A DNA stretch of 64,000 nucleotides from Tethya wilhelma (lineage: Eukaryota > Porifera > Demospongiae > Tethyida > Tethyidae): assembly GCA_964030475.1 (NCBI GenBank), contig CAXIPT010000001.1, positions 12,057,823 to 12,121,822 of the forward strand, in the 5' to 3' direction. A program made the translations under genes and the position numbers. Below the pieces are notes generated by a model. The model searched no databases, was not told the origin of the DNA, and saw only the letters and a list, made by a program, of their open reading frames with translations. Each line of letters starts with the position of its first letter. Position 1 is the stretch's first letter. Of this stretch, positions 1 through 12,357 are shown one piece after another.

Positions 1-62
1 TATAGATAAAGAAAACACGTGCAATGTTAATCATTATTCAATTTACACACATTACTGCTCAC

Positions 63-3000
63 ATTAAGTGCTAGTCTTCTTGGAGTAAGCTGAGACAGTG
101 TAAGCTTGTCAAGGAAGTAGCTCAAGACTTCAGTGCAGCTCTCAGGTGATGACTGGGGCCCAGTTAAAAGAGATTGCAACTGTTTCACCAGCTGCTTGTG
201 TCTCTCAGTAACCTGAAATAATGAGTTAATGCATGCGTGATACAGACGTACACAGAGCAGGACAAGTATGCTAAACAAAACTCCAATCAAGGAGAAGTAC
301 ACATAACATAGGCAGAAGCAACTGCATCAAAAACGCTCACTATCCTAACAGAAGACATCCAGTACAAACCAGTAGTACAGAATACCTTGTCTTTGGCTGA
401 TTTCTTCCTCTTGTAGTGAGCTCTGTGGGATGCTGAATCACCATCAGGATCTCGAGCAGCATGGCCCCCTGACAGTTGATCTCGATGAGAAGCCATCAAG
501 AACTCGCACAAACAGGGCACTGGCAGCACCTCCAGGGAACTATGGCTGGACTCCACTAATTCTGCAAGCCATTTCATGGACTCCAAAGTCCCTTGTCTCT
601 TTATGACATCTAGAAGAAAGTCGGGTGAGCGACACTTACAGAGGAGCTGGCCTAGCTTGAGAGTGTGGTTGACCGTCTTGATGAGGTCTATTACTGATGG
701 AGGAACACGACGAGCTCTGACCCTGTGTACATAGAGGGTACGGTGTTCAGTGTATTAGCTTACAACACCTGCACAATGATGTTGATAACTCACTTTGGTT
801 GTAACAAGGTGACTTGGTTCAACAAGTAACTATTGCTCTCATTGATGGCAGTACTCTGAGAAGAGGATGAAGCAAGGTAATTTTCGTATTCCAAGATGGT
901 CTCCTTCTCCATCTTGCCCACTTGCACCTCTCTGACAATGGCCTCCTCCTTGCTCTCAGTGACACCCTCCTCACTGGTCACCAGGCACATGGATGTGGGA
1001 AACACATAACTACTAGTCATCACCATTTCCATCATCCCTCTCAGCATAGGGTACTCCTTCCAGCCCATGGCTCCTATGGTCTTGGGGTTGAATGCAGCCA
1101 GCACTAGTAGCAGGATCCATCCCTTCCAGTAGAGTTTAGAGATGGCTAAACTAGGTGGCTGGTAGTCATCAGGAATTTGAATGTTGGCAGGAGGTCTATA
1201 GGCAGTGATTTCAAATACAGCATTGAAGAACTCTTTACGCTCAATGGAAGGTAGCCGACTGATATCTGCAGGAGTAGATGGTGGAAACAGCCACAATGAG
1301 TCACATGTAGGTGGAGGTGGGCTCTAATAGGATGAATCACTATTTGTATGTGTAGTTGTTCATATTTAGACAAATAAACAAGACTGAATATCAATTCAAA
1401 CCTTCAGTATGTGCATTGGCAGCCCTGGCTACTAGTTTGTCTGCAATGTCCAGAGAGTCAGTGGGTGAGATGGGCAATTCCCTAGTCAGACCAATCACCA
1501 GTACTCGCATCAGAGTGTCCTCTCTAAGACAAGCTTCATTCATTAGACGCAAGATTAGTCTGTTATTGATTAGTGAATAGAATATACAGTGTACATATAA
1601 AATTGTTGCATGGTGAAAATCATTAATGAAAGCACGCAACGTGCATTACTTAATCTGGTTAGATGTTAGAAGAGTATATCATATAGCGGGTAAATTTGGC
1701 GAGAATTAAATTTGGCAAATTGGCCAAATTTAAAATCGCTAACCAGGCTAAAGTGCTAATTTGCCCAAATTTTAAGCCCGCTAAATTTACCCACTATACG
1801 GTATGTAGGTAATACCAGGCTTGCCACAAATGAAGGCCTAGTTGGGACTTAACATGACACAAGGGATGGTAATTGCCACTCACTCTGTACTTGCACCCGT
1901 GACTATGGTCAAGATGACGGTCAAAATGAGATTTTAGTTCAAGTCAATGGTCAAAATGAAACTTCAGAATGGTCAAAGTCAGTAAAGGTTGTTCCGATGA
2001 CATCATAGTGATGAGTCAAATGCAAAATTTCACCATTCGGTCAATGGCTAAGATCAAATTTTGCTTCGGTCCATAGTCAAAATGGAAATTTCAGACAGTC
2101 AAGATTTTGAATGCGGTCGTGGATGCAAGTACTAAGTGACTGGCAGTTGCCACCCTTTGATGAGAGGCAATCAACATGCATTCTAAATAATGCACACCAC
2201 GGTATTTTAATTGGTTTGATAATAGCTAATAGAGACAATAGAGATAAAGAAAATTAATTATTGTAGGGACATACCCTCTGTCACTCTCTGGAGGCCAATT
2301 GTCCTTCTCAGCATACAACTCAGCTGGCTCCAAGAAGAGAACCTTCCTAAGACAAGCCTTGTAATCCACTGGCTGAGGACGATACATGGTGAGGACTATG
2401 GTATGTATCCACCAGACGGCATCTCTCTGAATAACACCCAGTGTAGAGAAGAACTCAAGTAGTTGGGGGACCATAGCTTTCTCTCCTTTAGTGTAGCCAT
2501 TGTAAGCTTCTCTGATGAGCATGTTGGCAGTGAGCATACTTGAGCATGTAATCAGGTCAGCAAGAGAGAGGGCCATACGTTCCTGAAAATAAGAACAATA
2601 CCATACTATGTTACAGTACATCAGTGGATGGTGTATGCTAACCTTGTGAGACTGCTCCAGCTGTGTAAATTCTACCTCTGTTCTCTCTTGCATGAGAGAG
2701 CGACAGAAGGCAATAAAATTGAATTCACTTTTGACGACTCTGACTATCTCCCTCAAGAAGCCTCTCAGAGCCCTAAGGTAGTCCTCCTTACGAGTCAGAA
2801 AGTCTTGAAATACACCACCAAGAAGCTATGAAAGGTACAACATACATTGATAGTAATGTGTGCCAAGAACTTGGAGGAACAATACCTTGGCAGTTTCCTC
2901 TGGTTGGGTATGAATCATCATAGCAATAAGAGCCATGTTGCTGGGGCTACGAAACTGTCCCAGTTCATTGTTAACAATGCCCTTCAAAACAGCAGATAGG

Positions 3001-4714
3001 TTAGAAGGATGGCTTCCTACCAATTCTCTAGAGAAAAAGAGATTATTAAAGTTTTTTTTACATCGTTTGTTAACTGAAGTTACTTACTTGATGCAAGCAA
3101 CAAACTGGCTGGAGAACAGCTTCGTCTTGAGCCTAATGTTGACGAGGGCCTCAATGACCTTGATGTCATCAGCAGTGTGGGCATGACAGTTGACTGCAAC
3201 TGTCATCAACAGTTCCTGGCACTGCTTGCCAAGCTGTACATGTATACAAGTACTCATTGAGGTACACAATACACCTAGCTGATATTTACTCACCTTAGGA
3301 TTCTGAATCCAGGACTCTATCCTCTGAGCTACTAGCAACCTAACATCTGGTAGACCAACAGCAGTGGTTAAAAACTTGAGCATATTTCTGGGGATGTTGT
3401 CCAGTGGCATGTTTGGACGACCAAGATGATCAGTGATGACTTGAAGAATGTGAGCCTTTATTGACTTGCAGCTACTGGCAGAGAACCTAATGGGGCCATC
3501 AATAGTGGTACGTGAGTTTCATTAAGAGTATATAGTACTGCTACAATAATATTACACATTACCGTGGAGCAATTTCTACATCTGTCAGTGAAAGCTTGTC
3601 AGCATTCTCTCCCTCTCCCCCTCCACTGGCTCCACCTTCACTGGTCACAGTGCCATCCTCTGGAGTCTTGCCTGTGGCAGCTGGTTCACTGCTGGTTGAA
3701 CCTGACTTTGAAGGTCCCACGGACGAAGCAACATAAGGTCTGGTTTGAAACATTGTGCAAATATTGTCAGCAAGCTTCTTGCATTGATCTAGATCTACCC
3801 AGACTCTGTCACCTAGAGAATCTTCAACATACACCTACAGACATGTAACAATACATAACCTTTTAGCTTGTATGAGCATGCACGTACTTTTGCAACAGAT
3901 TCAGGCCAGTCAAAAGAATCTTTCAAAGCAAGAAGCAACAGCTGAGCTGCTAGAATGTACACCGAAGGGTTGCTCTTGGCTTTGAAGATGACCGAAGATT
4001 CTCTCTTCAAGACAGTCACTAGACCATCAATCACTGAGGTGGATGAAAACAGTTGTGGGCTTTCATTGATAAGAGTTGACAGGGCAGTATTTAGGATAGG
4101 GTCTGGTTTTAAACGAGAGAGTTTTAGCTGTTTCATTGCTCCACACAACATCTTTGTTGCATTGGCATCATTTCCAGAGGACAGAGCATCTCTGATTGCT
4201 GGAAGAAGTTCCCCTGAACGAACTATTAGAGTGCACATGGATGAGTGGAGAGTATAGTAATTGTGAGACACCAAATTAAGTAAAGGAAACCTCACCTTCT
4301 ATTACTTGTGTGCCTCCTGAGCTGCTGCTAGTAGCACTGCTTTGCAGCTTACTGCTTACACTCTGGCTTGATTTTGCACTTGACTGTCCTTGTGTAATTT
4401 GTGAAACTCTAATTACATCTGAAAACAGTTCGCCCGACCCTTCATTGGTTGCAGGGGAAGCTTTAAACTTCTTTGTAGATGGTCCAACGGAAGACTTTGA
4501 TGATCCCACTAGCTTCGAATCCTCTCGGTCATGGCGGAGTGATGAAGACTTCACACCACTTGGTTTCGAACCCAGTGCTATCAGGTCTCCAGCCAGCCTA
4601 TGGCCAACTATAAATTTATACATAGGTGTGTTTGCGTTTGTACTAAAAGTATCATTTTAAAATATTGACAGAAGAATTACCTTTCTTGGGTCCAGTTCTT
4701 TTATTTCCACTCAT
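63..4714 (-). CDS. INTS1: Integrator complex subunit 1 (5' and middle part; gene runs off the left edge)
   Basis: This is the largest subunit of Integrator, the nuclear complex that binds RNA polymerase II and cleaves snRNA and other nascent transcripts. Coding exons on the minus strand: 4714-4681, 4607-4296, 4222-3888, 3834-3563, 3486-3294, 3233-3088, 3027-2886, 2825-2643, 2582-2275, 1559-1402, about 1323-794, 722-386 and 212-63. Family hallmarks are visible: the N-terminal GDLIALGSK motif, VYVEDSLGDRVWVD, IQRDAVWW, DNWPPESDR, EDTLMRVLVIGL, LAISKLYWKGW, MKWLAELVESSHSSLEVLPV and LCEFL, all in the order of the human protein. The start ATG at 4714 gives MSGNKRTGPKK, joined to the conserved segment. 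Phases agree for every join except 1402 to 1323, which is off by one. The last visible donor is at 62/61, so roughly half or more of the protein lies outside the window. It faces the PH-domain gene head to head. Confidence 0.93.
1682..1798. repeat. short MITE-like element with inverted ends in INTS1 intron
   Basis: The ends tatagcgggtaaattt and aaatttacccactata are inverted copies with one mismatch, about 117 bp apart. The interior is rich in aaattt and ggcaaatt motifs. It lies in the intron between exons 2275 and 1559 of INTS1 and contains no coding capacity, so it is most likely a non-autonomous DNA transposon copy. Confidence 0.6.
1861..2158. repeat. MITE-like element with about 40-bp inverted ends in INTS1 intron
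   Basis: The left end (aagggatggtaattgccac, then tgtacttgcaccc) matches the reverse complement of the right end (caaagggtggcaactgcca, then tacttgcatcc) with a few mismatches. The interior has several diverged repeats of a ggtcaaaatga motif. There is no open frame of note. It sits beside another small element in the same intron. Confidence 0.6.
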
Positions 4715-4919
4715 ATTCATATCCTCACTGGTACTTTTGAGTTTTCATCGTCCATTTCTTTCTGCTCTCTGGAGGAGCCAGACATAACCACATGTGCACC
4801 GTATTTCAAAATTACTTTTCCTGCTAGTGAGTGCGTGTAAATAGATCAACTACTACAATAGCCAAATAGGTGGGGCTAGTAAAACTACCTTATCTGGAAT
4901 AGGTTGTACAAACAAGAGG
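4715..4919. promoter_or_regulatory. shared head-to-head promoter region, INTS1 / PH gene
   Basis: Only 205 bp separate the INTS1 start codon (4714, minus) from the PH-domain gene start codon (4920, plus). Both 5' UTRs and core promoters must lie here or overlap neighbouring introns. No clear TATA box is seen. The bidirectional-promoter role is inferred from the spacing. Confidence 0.55.
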
Positions 4920-7091
4920 ATGGATATAGTAATGCTTCAGGAAGCGAGTGGTCAGTTAGACCATACAGAAGAGCAAACAATGGCCTTGCGAATTCAAGTG
5001 GACGATTATGATCCTCCAGAGCCTGTATCTAGCAGCTCAAAACATGAAAAAAACAAGAGCTCTACCGCAAGCAAGGTACATCTATGGTACATGTGAAAGG
5101 CCTACACTACAATAATTGGGAAGGTCTTGTTTCTGTGTATACTATAGGTTTGTATCAGGGCAAGATATTGTATGCATTTGTCATAGTTATACTACTTTTC
5201 TGAGCTATGATCCAAAGCAGCCGATGATTGACTATGTGATAATTGTGTCCAAGCTGAGGCTTTGTTTGTGATTATCAGAAGTATCGGGACCAATGCATTC
5301 TTTTAGTCACAGAGACCAATCAGTCCTACTGAAGCACCAGTGGTTGTGAGAGGCAACTTGCACAAGTTGGGAAAAAGGCTTAAAGGATGGCATCAAAGGT
5401 ACTTCGAAGTTCAAGGATCGCACATGTACTACTACAAGAATTCAACAGTAAGTTCACTTCGACACATTCATAGGGATATATTAGTCATTTTGTCTGATCA
5501 TCTGTCTGTCTGTGTGTTACCACTTACTCTTAAGAGTCAAGAATGCCCCCAATGCCATGATTATGAGTCTGTGTGCATGCTGAATAATATATATAGCATT
5601 GAGGGTTGAATGTGCGTCGATACAACCATTTTACATGTGAGCATACGGAATGTAAATATATTTAAACTAGTGACATGTACTTTGATGAACATAAGGAAAA
5701 ACAACAAACCATACTTAGTTGTATTCAAAAAGATCATCAAGTTTTGATTATAAAGAGACTCATTTGGTTAATGCATCTATAAACAATGCATATTGCTGAT
5801 CTGTACGTTAGAATACAATGTGCATATTATGTGTAGTGTGGCTATGTGTAGTGCTACTCATTTCCTCACTTTGCACATATCTACACATCTTTAGAAAAAG
5901 GATTTGCTTGGTGAGATTAACTTGGAAATAGTAAGTCCCACTTATTATAGCTAGTAGGCATTAATAACTATTACAAACACAACATCATATCTACTCTTTA
6001 CTTCCTAATTTTTTTGCTTCACAAGTTCTTCTTTCCTTCCACATTGCCATCTTATAGTGCTACTTTTGTAAGCCAACATCAGCAGCTACATTTGGACATC
6101 CCTTTGAACTTCGTACATCTATCAGATCACACACATTCGTAAGTTATATGTAACAATCATTGTAACTAACACAGCCATGATATTATCCATGACGTAATTC
6201 TGGTAGGCTGCCCGTACTAGTGAAGAAATGCACCAATGGGTGCAAGTCATCCAATCCAACATGTGCCAGACTAAGGAGTAAGTCCTGTTATTATACAATA
6301 ATTATTAATTTTTTGTCAATGTTTAGTTTTGTTCACTTGTGAGTGCTAGTGTGTCTACCTGTATCAAGATTGGATTTGCATTCATGTGTGTAGTGGCTGC
6401 TTTCTGTTGGTTTAGGCAAGCAGGTAGGAACACAGCTGCAAAGCCACCAATAGGAAAACCCAAACGATGGGAGACTTTTAAGAGCACTTTCTCACGACCT
6501 CCAGCACGTGAAAAAGTTAATAGAAAAAAGAGCTTTGCTGATCGTTTCAAGATCAAACGTTCCAGATCACCAACCCCTGAAAAAGGAGAGAAAAGAGGAG
6601 AGATACCTCATAGTAAACGTCCTCTCTCATTTACTGGAGATGAAATGCCAAAAGAAACACTTGAAGTTTTAGCTGACATTGAAGTATCTCATTCTCTCCC
6701 AAACACACCACTGATTCAGAAGAGGAAAGCCACTGTTGAAACACCAACTTCTCCTGTTTCCTTGTCATCAGAGGACCCATTGCAGTCTCCAGCACTCACC
6801 TTAGACAGCAGCCAACACTCTACTCCATCGCATGATGTGCATACACAAGATGAGAGTAGAACTGCATTCCCTCAGCTCAATGACACAGTGTCAGCTCCTA
6901 CAGAAGAATTTGTTCTCCCAGAAATATTGCTGAAGAAGAGTGTTTGGGATGAGGTACGTGAGGTTCTGGATACAGCTGATTACCCATCTAAGAGAGAGTC
7001 TTACAGTGAGCTGCCTCCTGAACAAAAGACATGGCTGGAAAAACCTTCAGGAATTGAACAGCTTCGATCATTTTTACAGGTGTGCCCTTGA
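4920..7091 (+). CDS. PH-domain protein with disordered basic/serine-rich C-terminus
   Basis: Coding exons 4920-5075, 5313-5447, 5895-5930, 6058-6138, 6207-6277 and 6416-7091 sum to 1,155 bp (384 aa) with consistent phases. After an acidic, Ser-rich N-terminus, residues about 60-155 form a pleckstrin-homology domain: VVRGNLHKLGKRLKGWHQRYFEVQGSHMYY opens it, and a final helix EEMHQWVQVIQSNM carries the family's invariant Trp. PH domains bind phosphoinositides or proteins at membranes. The rest (about 225 aa) has Lys/Arg clusters (RKKSFADRFKIKRSRSPTPEK) and Ser/Thr-Pro sites, probably disordered and phosphorylated. The 3' end is uncertain: either the frame stops at TGA 7089-7091, or the exon ends at CAG 7079 and joins an acceptor near 7170 followed at once by TAA. 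The family beyond PH is not recognised. It converges with RSL1D1. Confidence 0.8.
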
Positions 7092-7250
7092 AAGAATCAG
7101 TGTAGTTTTCTATAGTGAGTTTTAAACTCTGTATGTATATCTTTCTTTTTATTTTTTGTATATGTAGTAACTGTGAATTTATATTTGATTAATTTTGTAG
7201 TTTTACAGTAGCAATAACCAACATTATAATTATCAGATATTAGATACGTC

Positions 7251-8692
7251 TCAAATCATGGTTTTTCGTCTTGCTCTCTTTGTTGACTTGTCACTTTTGA
7301 CTGTACTACCGCGGACTTTCTTAGCAGATAAGCTTCTTGTTGTCTTCACCTTGTGTGTGGAGGAGTGAGGGGTGTGGCTGGATGGTTCAGGAGGTGATGG
7401 TGGAGGTAGACTGGCCACAACTGGTGGATTTACCTCATCCACACTGGGTAAAGCTGTGGGGGGTGGTGGCAAGGAGTTGTAGAGGGGAAGAGCAATGGAA
7501 TCAACCGTCTTCAAATGAACAGACTGGATGTTTCTCCAGCCACGTGGAATTTTACTAGCAACTCCTTTCATCCCACTGAGGATGTTTTCCACAAGCTGAC
7601 GAGATGGAGCACTCACTTTACCTATCAATACAGCACTATGCACGAATGAAAGTATGCAGTAGTAATACTAGTGTAGAGTAAAATAGAACAATAGCAATAC
7701 AGATACTTACCAGCATGATCCTAACCCAACGTGGAGGTAAGTAGAATGCATTGCTGTATGAATCTCTTGGGCAAGATCCTTTTTACGCATATCAATAGGA
7801 AATGGGCCCCTAGTATTAGTGAGATGATAATAAAGTACAAAGTATAATGAGACTATAAGTGTATTCACTTCTTTTTTTGAAAGAATTTTTTCCCTAGAAG
7901 TCTTGGGAGCATGTGGAATATTCTCTTATCAGTGAGGAATGCATCATAGCTGGAAGAGAGCTGCCGTATAGCCTCATATGACTTGTAACTGGTCTTCAAC
8001 TTGCTGATGGGTATCACCTGAATAGATGTTTGTTATTCAACACAATAATAGTGCTTGCTTAGAGCACACACAATGTTCTAGATGGATAGTACATGTGATT
8101 GCACTCTTGTGAAGATACCCATTAACATAGTAGGCAAACAGTAAAGGTTAGCCTTGTTCCTAGGCTCTCAGATGGAGTGGTCATGTGACAACTTAATATA
8201 ACTTAACACAGTGTGATATTGCAGACATACTTTGCTCACTCCTTTGACCTTCTTTGCCTCCAGCTGTTCTTTTACTGAGCTTTTGTCATTCTTTGTAAAC
8301 AAACATACCTCCATCTCACCAGAAGGGTACAGGGAGTGTGTTAGGGGTCTGTACAAGAGAAAGTAAACATTAGCATACAATCACATCCACCCACAGCTGT
8401 GGACAAAAATATACACAATGAAGGTAAGAGTCAACATCAGATTGGCACACATGCACAAAGCTTCCCTACATTCGGTGTGGACGTATTGTTCTGTTTGGAA
8501 TCTTCTTAAGAGCAATAATAAGGGAAACAAGTGGAACATCTTCTATTAGGTTAGGCTTTGACTTGATCTTGAGTGTGGCATGATGTGCCTGAAGGGCATC
8601 TACTGCTCTCTGAGCCTGAGGAACGGTTAGGTGGGGAATAGAATAACACAATAGCCAACATGGTACAGAATACTTACTAATTCTGCATCCAT
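7251..8692 (-). CDS. RSL1D1: ribosomal L1 domain-containing protein 1-like (nucleolar)
   Basis: Coding exons 8692-8678 (five codons only), 8615-8470, 8348-8231, 8017-7869, 7809-7711 and 7635-7251 total 912 bp (303 aa) and close in frame. The protein follows the ribosomal L1 fold: AQRAVDALQAHH near the start, LIIALKKIPNR, SGEMEVCLFTKND, KSYEAIRQL, YDAFLTDKRI, MLPRLLGKKFFQKKKGP, IDMRKKDL and QLVENILSGMKGV. This order matches human RSL1D1, a nucleolar protein linked to rRNA processing and p53/PTEN control. The C-terminal tail is Pro-rich then Lys/Arg-rich (KSDKSTKRARRKTM), much shorter than the long Lys-rich tail of the human protein but suitable for a nucleolar signal. It is tail to tail with the PH gene (159 bp) and head to head with HID1 (240 bp). 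Confidence 0.88.
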
Positions 8693-8932
8693 TGTACGTT
8701 TATACAGTGTTCTTGAAGCTTACTCACTGCGTGTAACTGAAACTGCATGAACTGGACACCTAGTACCTCGAGCACATGTACCACGTGGTTGCACTTTCAG
8801 GGTTCAATTTTACTTAGTTTGTGTAGACTATAACGTGTAATTAGATAGATTTCTGGAAGGCTGTTGGAGCAGCAGTGACTGTGGACAGTAACCATCATAT
8901 TGTACAATATCTGTAGTATTAAATCAGCATCC
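8693..8932. promoter_or_regulatory. shared head-to-head promoter region, RSL1D1 / HID1
   Basis: 240 bp separate the two start codons. The stretch contains a palindromic E-box-like ccacgtgg near 8780. A bidirectional promoter is inferred from spacing alone. Confidence 0.5.
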
Positions 8933-11900
8933 ATGGGTAGTGGAGCCAGCAAGCAAGAGTTTAGGACCGCAATTTTGGATTTGGTCAACAGCAAACAGGT
9001 AAAATTCAAATACTGAGGAAAAATTGTGTGAAGGTCACAGCATGGATATTATACATGGTCACAGTCATATAAAATTAAGCTACCTTCATGTATATTCTGC
9101 ATTACAGAGCTGATATCAGGCACCCTATTTGTGTAACTCTGGTGTCAATCCAGTGTATGTTTACATACATTCTCAGGACAGATATATATAAATATATAAT
9201 TTTAATATACATAGTTTATAATGTTGGTTGGGCTAGGGATAGACCATGGATATTATAGAGAGCTATAATATCCATGGATAGACTATGGAATCCTAGTACC
9301 AGATCAGAAAATAGTATTTGCAAAAATTTATTAATTACAATAATGTATTATTTTATAGTCTGTCACTACCCTTGATGACTCCTTTTGGGACCGGTTTTGG
9401 TCCGATCCTTCTTTGACCTCTCCTGATTACTTCACTCTAGTCACTTCCCAGGACATCAGGGAGCTGAGGGACAAGGCGTCTGGCAACCTCACTGCCCTGT
9501 GCTTCAAGGTTGGTCATGAATATTGTTGATTTAGTCTGAATGGACGGTTTTCAGGGCTATTGCAAGCAGTGCCCTTCTTGTTGCTGATTCACTTCCTGGG
9601 ATAAAATGGTGGCTATTTACAGACACTGTACTCAGTCTCAGTAAGGTTATATCTACTGAATGCTTACACTTGTTGGGTAGTAGTATTGTACATGTACATG
9701 TGTAGCAGATGCTGTATATCTACACTGTCTCTTATTTTCTTACACCAGTGAGACACAATTAGAGGTATGTGTGTTATTTCCTCACTGTAGATTGTTGAGA
9801 GGATCAGTGCAGCCACTGCTACTGCCTGCAGTGGTGACAATGAACAGAAGATAGGTATACAATATGTTGACTGACATTGAGTGTGGGAATTTACAGTACC
9901 TCCCTTGCCATCACAGTCCTCAATTGTGTCTCCCTCCTAACAAGACTGCTACCCTTCCTCTTTGAGGCACCTGACTGGCGGCTGCTCTTCTGGTCTCCTG
10001 CCAATTTTCTGGAGGTACAATAAATCATGCTCTTCTACTAATACTGTATTTCTTTGTCTTATTGCTGGGTCCAAATTAATACCTGACTCATTTTAATGTC
10101 AGGGAACTGCTTTGGCTAAAATTATTGATGCAATCCCTACCAATATTTTCACACTGGGTCTCAATTAGACACCAGTATGCTAGGTCAGCAACTGTGGTTA
10201 GTAAATAATTGCTTGGGCTTTTAACTGGAGAAATTCTGTATGTAACTTGTGTATGTGATGAGGTTTTCCGATCTATGGTTTTGTTAGTATAACAACCACA
10301 AGTGATTGTGATGTTTTGCTTGGTGAAAGTGATACTGTTTCACTCATTCTTTCAGTCTCATGATGGTGAGCAGCCACAAGCTCTTGCTCAGGTTCTACTC
10401 AACTCTCTTGCTGTAAGTGCTCTAGTGTAACAAAAGGTGATGGCAATAAGTATTGTATCTCTCCCAGGATCTGTTGTTTTGTCCCGACTTCACTGTCATA
10501 AGAAAAACCAAAGCTGGACCAGTAAGCCTGTTGTGTGTGTAGGTGCACCCATTGAATTTATACTTGTTATCACTCAGGAAAATCCTGATGATCTTTCTTC
10601 ATTGGATAGCTGTGAATACATATGGTTAGTGCGTATGTTGTGCTCAGCTCTCCTCACAGTTGTTGATAGGTATACCCATGTAGGGAAGCTGGTATTGGAT
10701 GTGTAATGTCACCAGGCACAACCAAGCAAATTGATAACAATAGAACAGCTATTCTGAAACTCCTGATTACATGTTTCTCTGAGAATCTCTACATTTCTCC
10801 AGCAGGTAAATATTGTGCTGGACCATCTGTTGTTATCGTACATGTTGTACATACACTATTATTTTTGTTGGTGCCACACACTTACAGAGTTAGGTGGAGC
10901 AAATCGATGGCTGTCTCATTTCACATCACCTGAAAACAGACATGTTCTTCCTCTTCTGACATCTCTCATCAATATCATCTGTGCCTATGACCCTGTGGGA
11001 TATGGAGTGCCGTAAGTCCCTATCTAGCTCCCTATGCATGCATGGTGCTATGTATGCTGGGGTTAGTGTGGCTAGTGTTACACTAGACTCCAAGTTTCAT
11101 AACCTCAATGACCCGTTTACGAAGCTGTGTTCTGTGCAATCTGTTTTCTCACTTACTAGCTATTATTATGCCATGGTGAGTGATCCTCGTGGTGAGTTGG
11201 TGGAGGTGTCTGCTCAATTGCTGTGTATCTTGCTGGATTACACTCCACCAACTGACTTTACAAGACAAGCCCAGCTTCCACAGCATGCAGGGGAACCACC
11301 ACATCCACCCAGTGCTGGGGCTATAAGAGAAACAGGAATGGGGAACCTGTTCTGTAGCTTTGTGTCAAGGCTCCACCAGACTGAGGTACATGATGAGCCT
11401 AGTGACATGTAACGTGTTTGACATTCGTTGCACTGACTTTCAGGATCTGGAGCTAATTGCTAGTGGTCTGACAAAGCTTCTCTGCAACCCTCTGAGACAG
11501 ACCTACTTGCCTCACTCTATCAAAAAAATCTACTTCAGTCAAGAGCTGTACATTATCATTTGGAAGCTCTTTGAGTTGAACCAAAAGTTTTTGGTTCACA
11601 TCCTACGCAGTGCTGCTCTGTTTGACCTTGTTGTTCCTCTTCTTTTTCAACTGCTGGAGACCAGGACTAATCCAGGTGTGTGCTTGTCAGCTTCTGGGCA
11701 CAGTAGTAAGGGCCTGTGCTGTATTACTGGTCTATTTTGTGTGTACGTATGTATCCATCCTTTCTATTGACATTCAGCTCTGGTTGGAATGCTTCATGTT
11801 GGTGTGTTCATTCTACTGTTACTGAGTGGGGAGCGGAACTTTGGTGTGAGGTTGAACAAGCCATACACTCGAAAGATAATCCTCCCTGATATTCCCAAGT

Positions 11901-12141
11901 GTACTGGCACACATGCTGACCTCCTCTTTCTGGTACCAGGAATACCTATCAATGAAACTATGTGTAGTTTTCATCATGTTCCCCTTTCTTTGTAGGTGTT
12001 CCACAAGATCATCACCAGTGGATTGCCACGCCTCCAACCTCTCTATGACTGCCTCCTCACTGTCATGGTTAATGGTAAGGATAGTAACTAACCTATACCA
12101 TTGGTACATTCACTTTCTCTCTTTCACACATGCGTATGCAT

Positions 12142-12174
<33 letters not shown>

Positions 12175-12304
12175 CACACACACACAGCCTCCAACCTCTC
12201 TATGACTGCCTCCTCACTGTCATGGTTAACGGTAAGGATAGTAACTAACCTATACCATTGGTACATTCACTTTCTCTCTTTCACACATGCGTATGCATAC
12301 ACAC

Positions 12305-12357
<53 letters not shown>

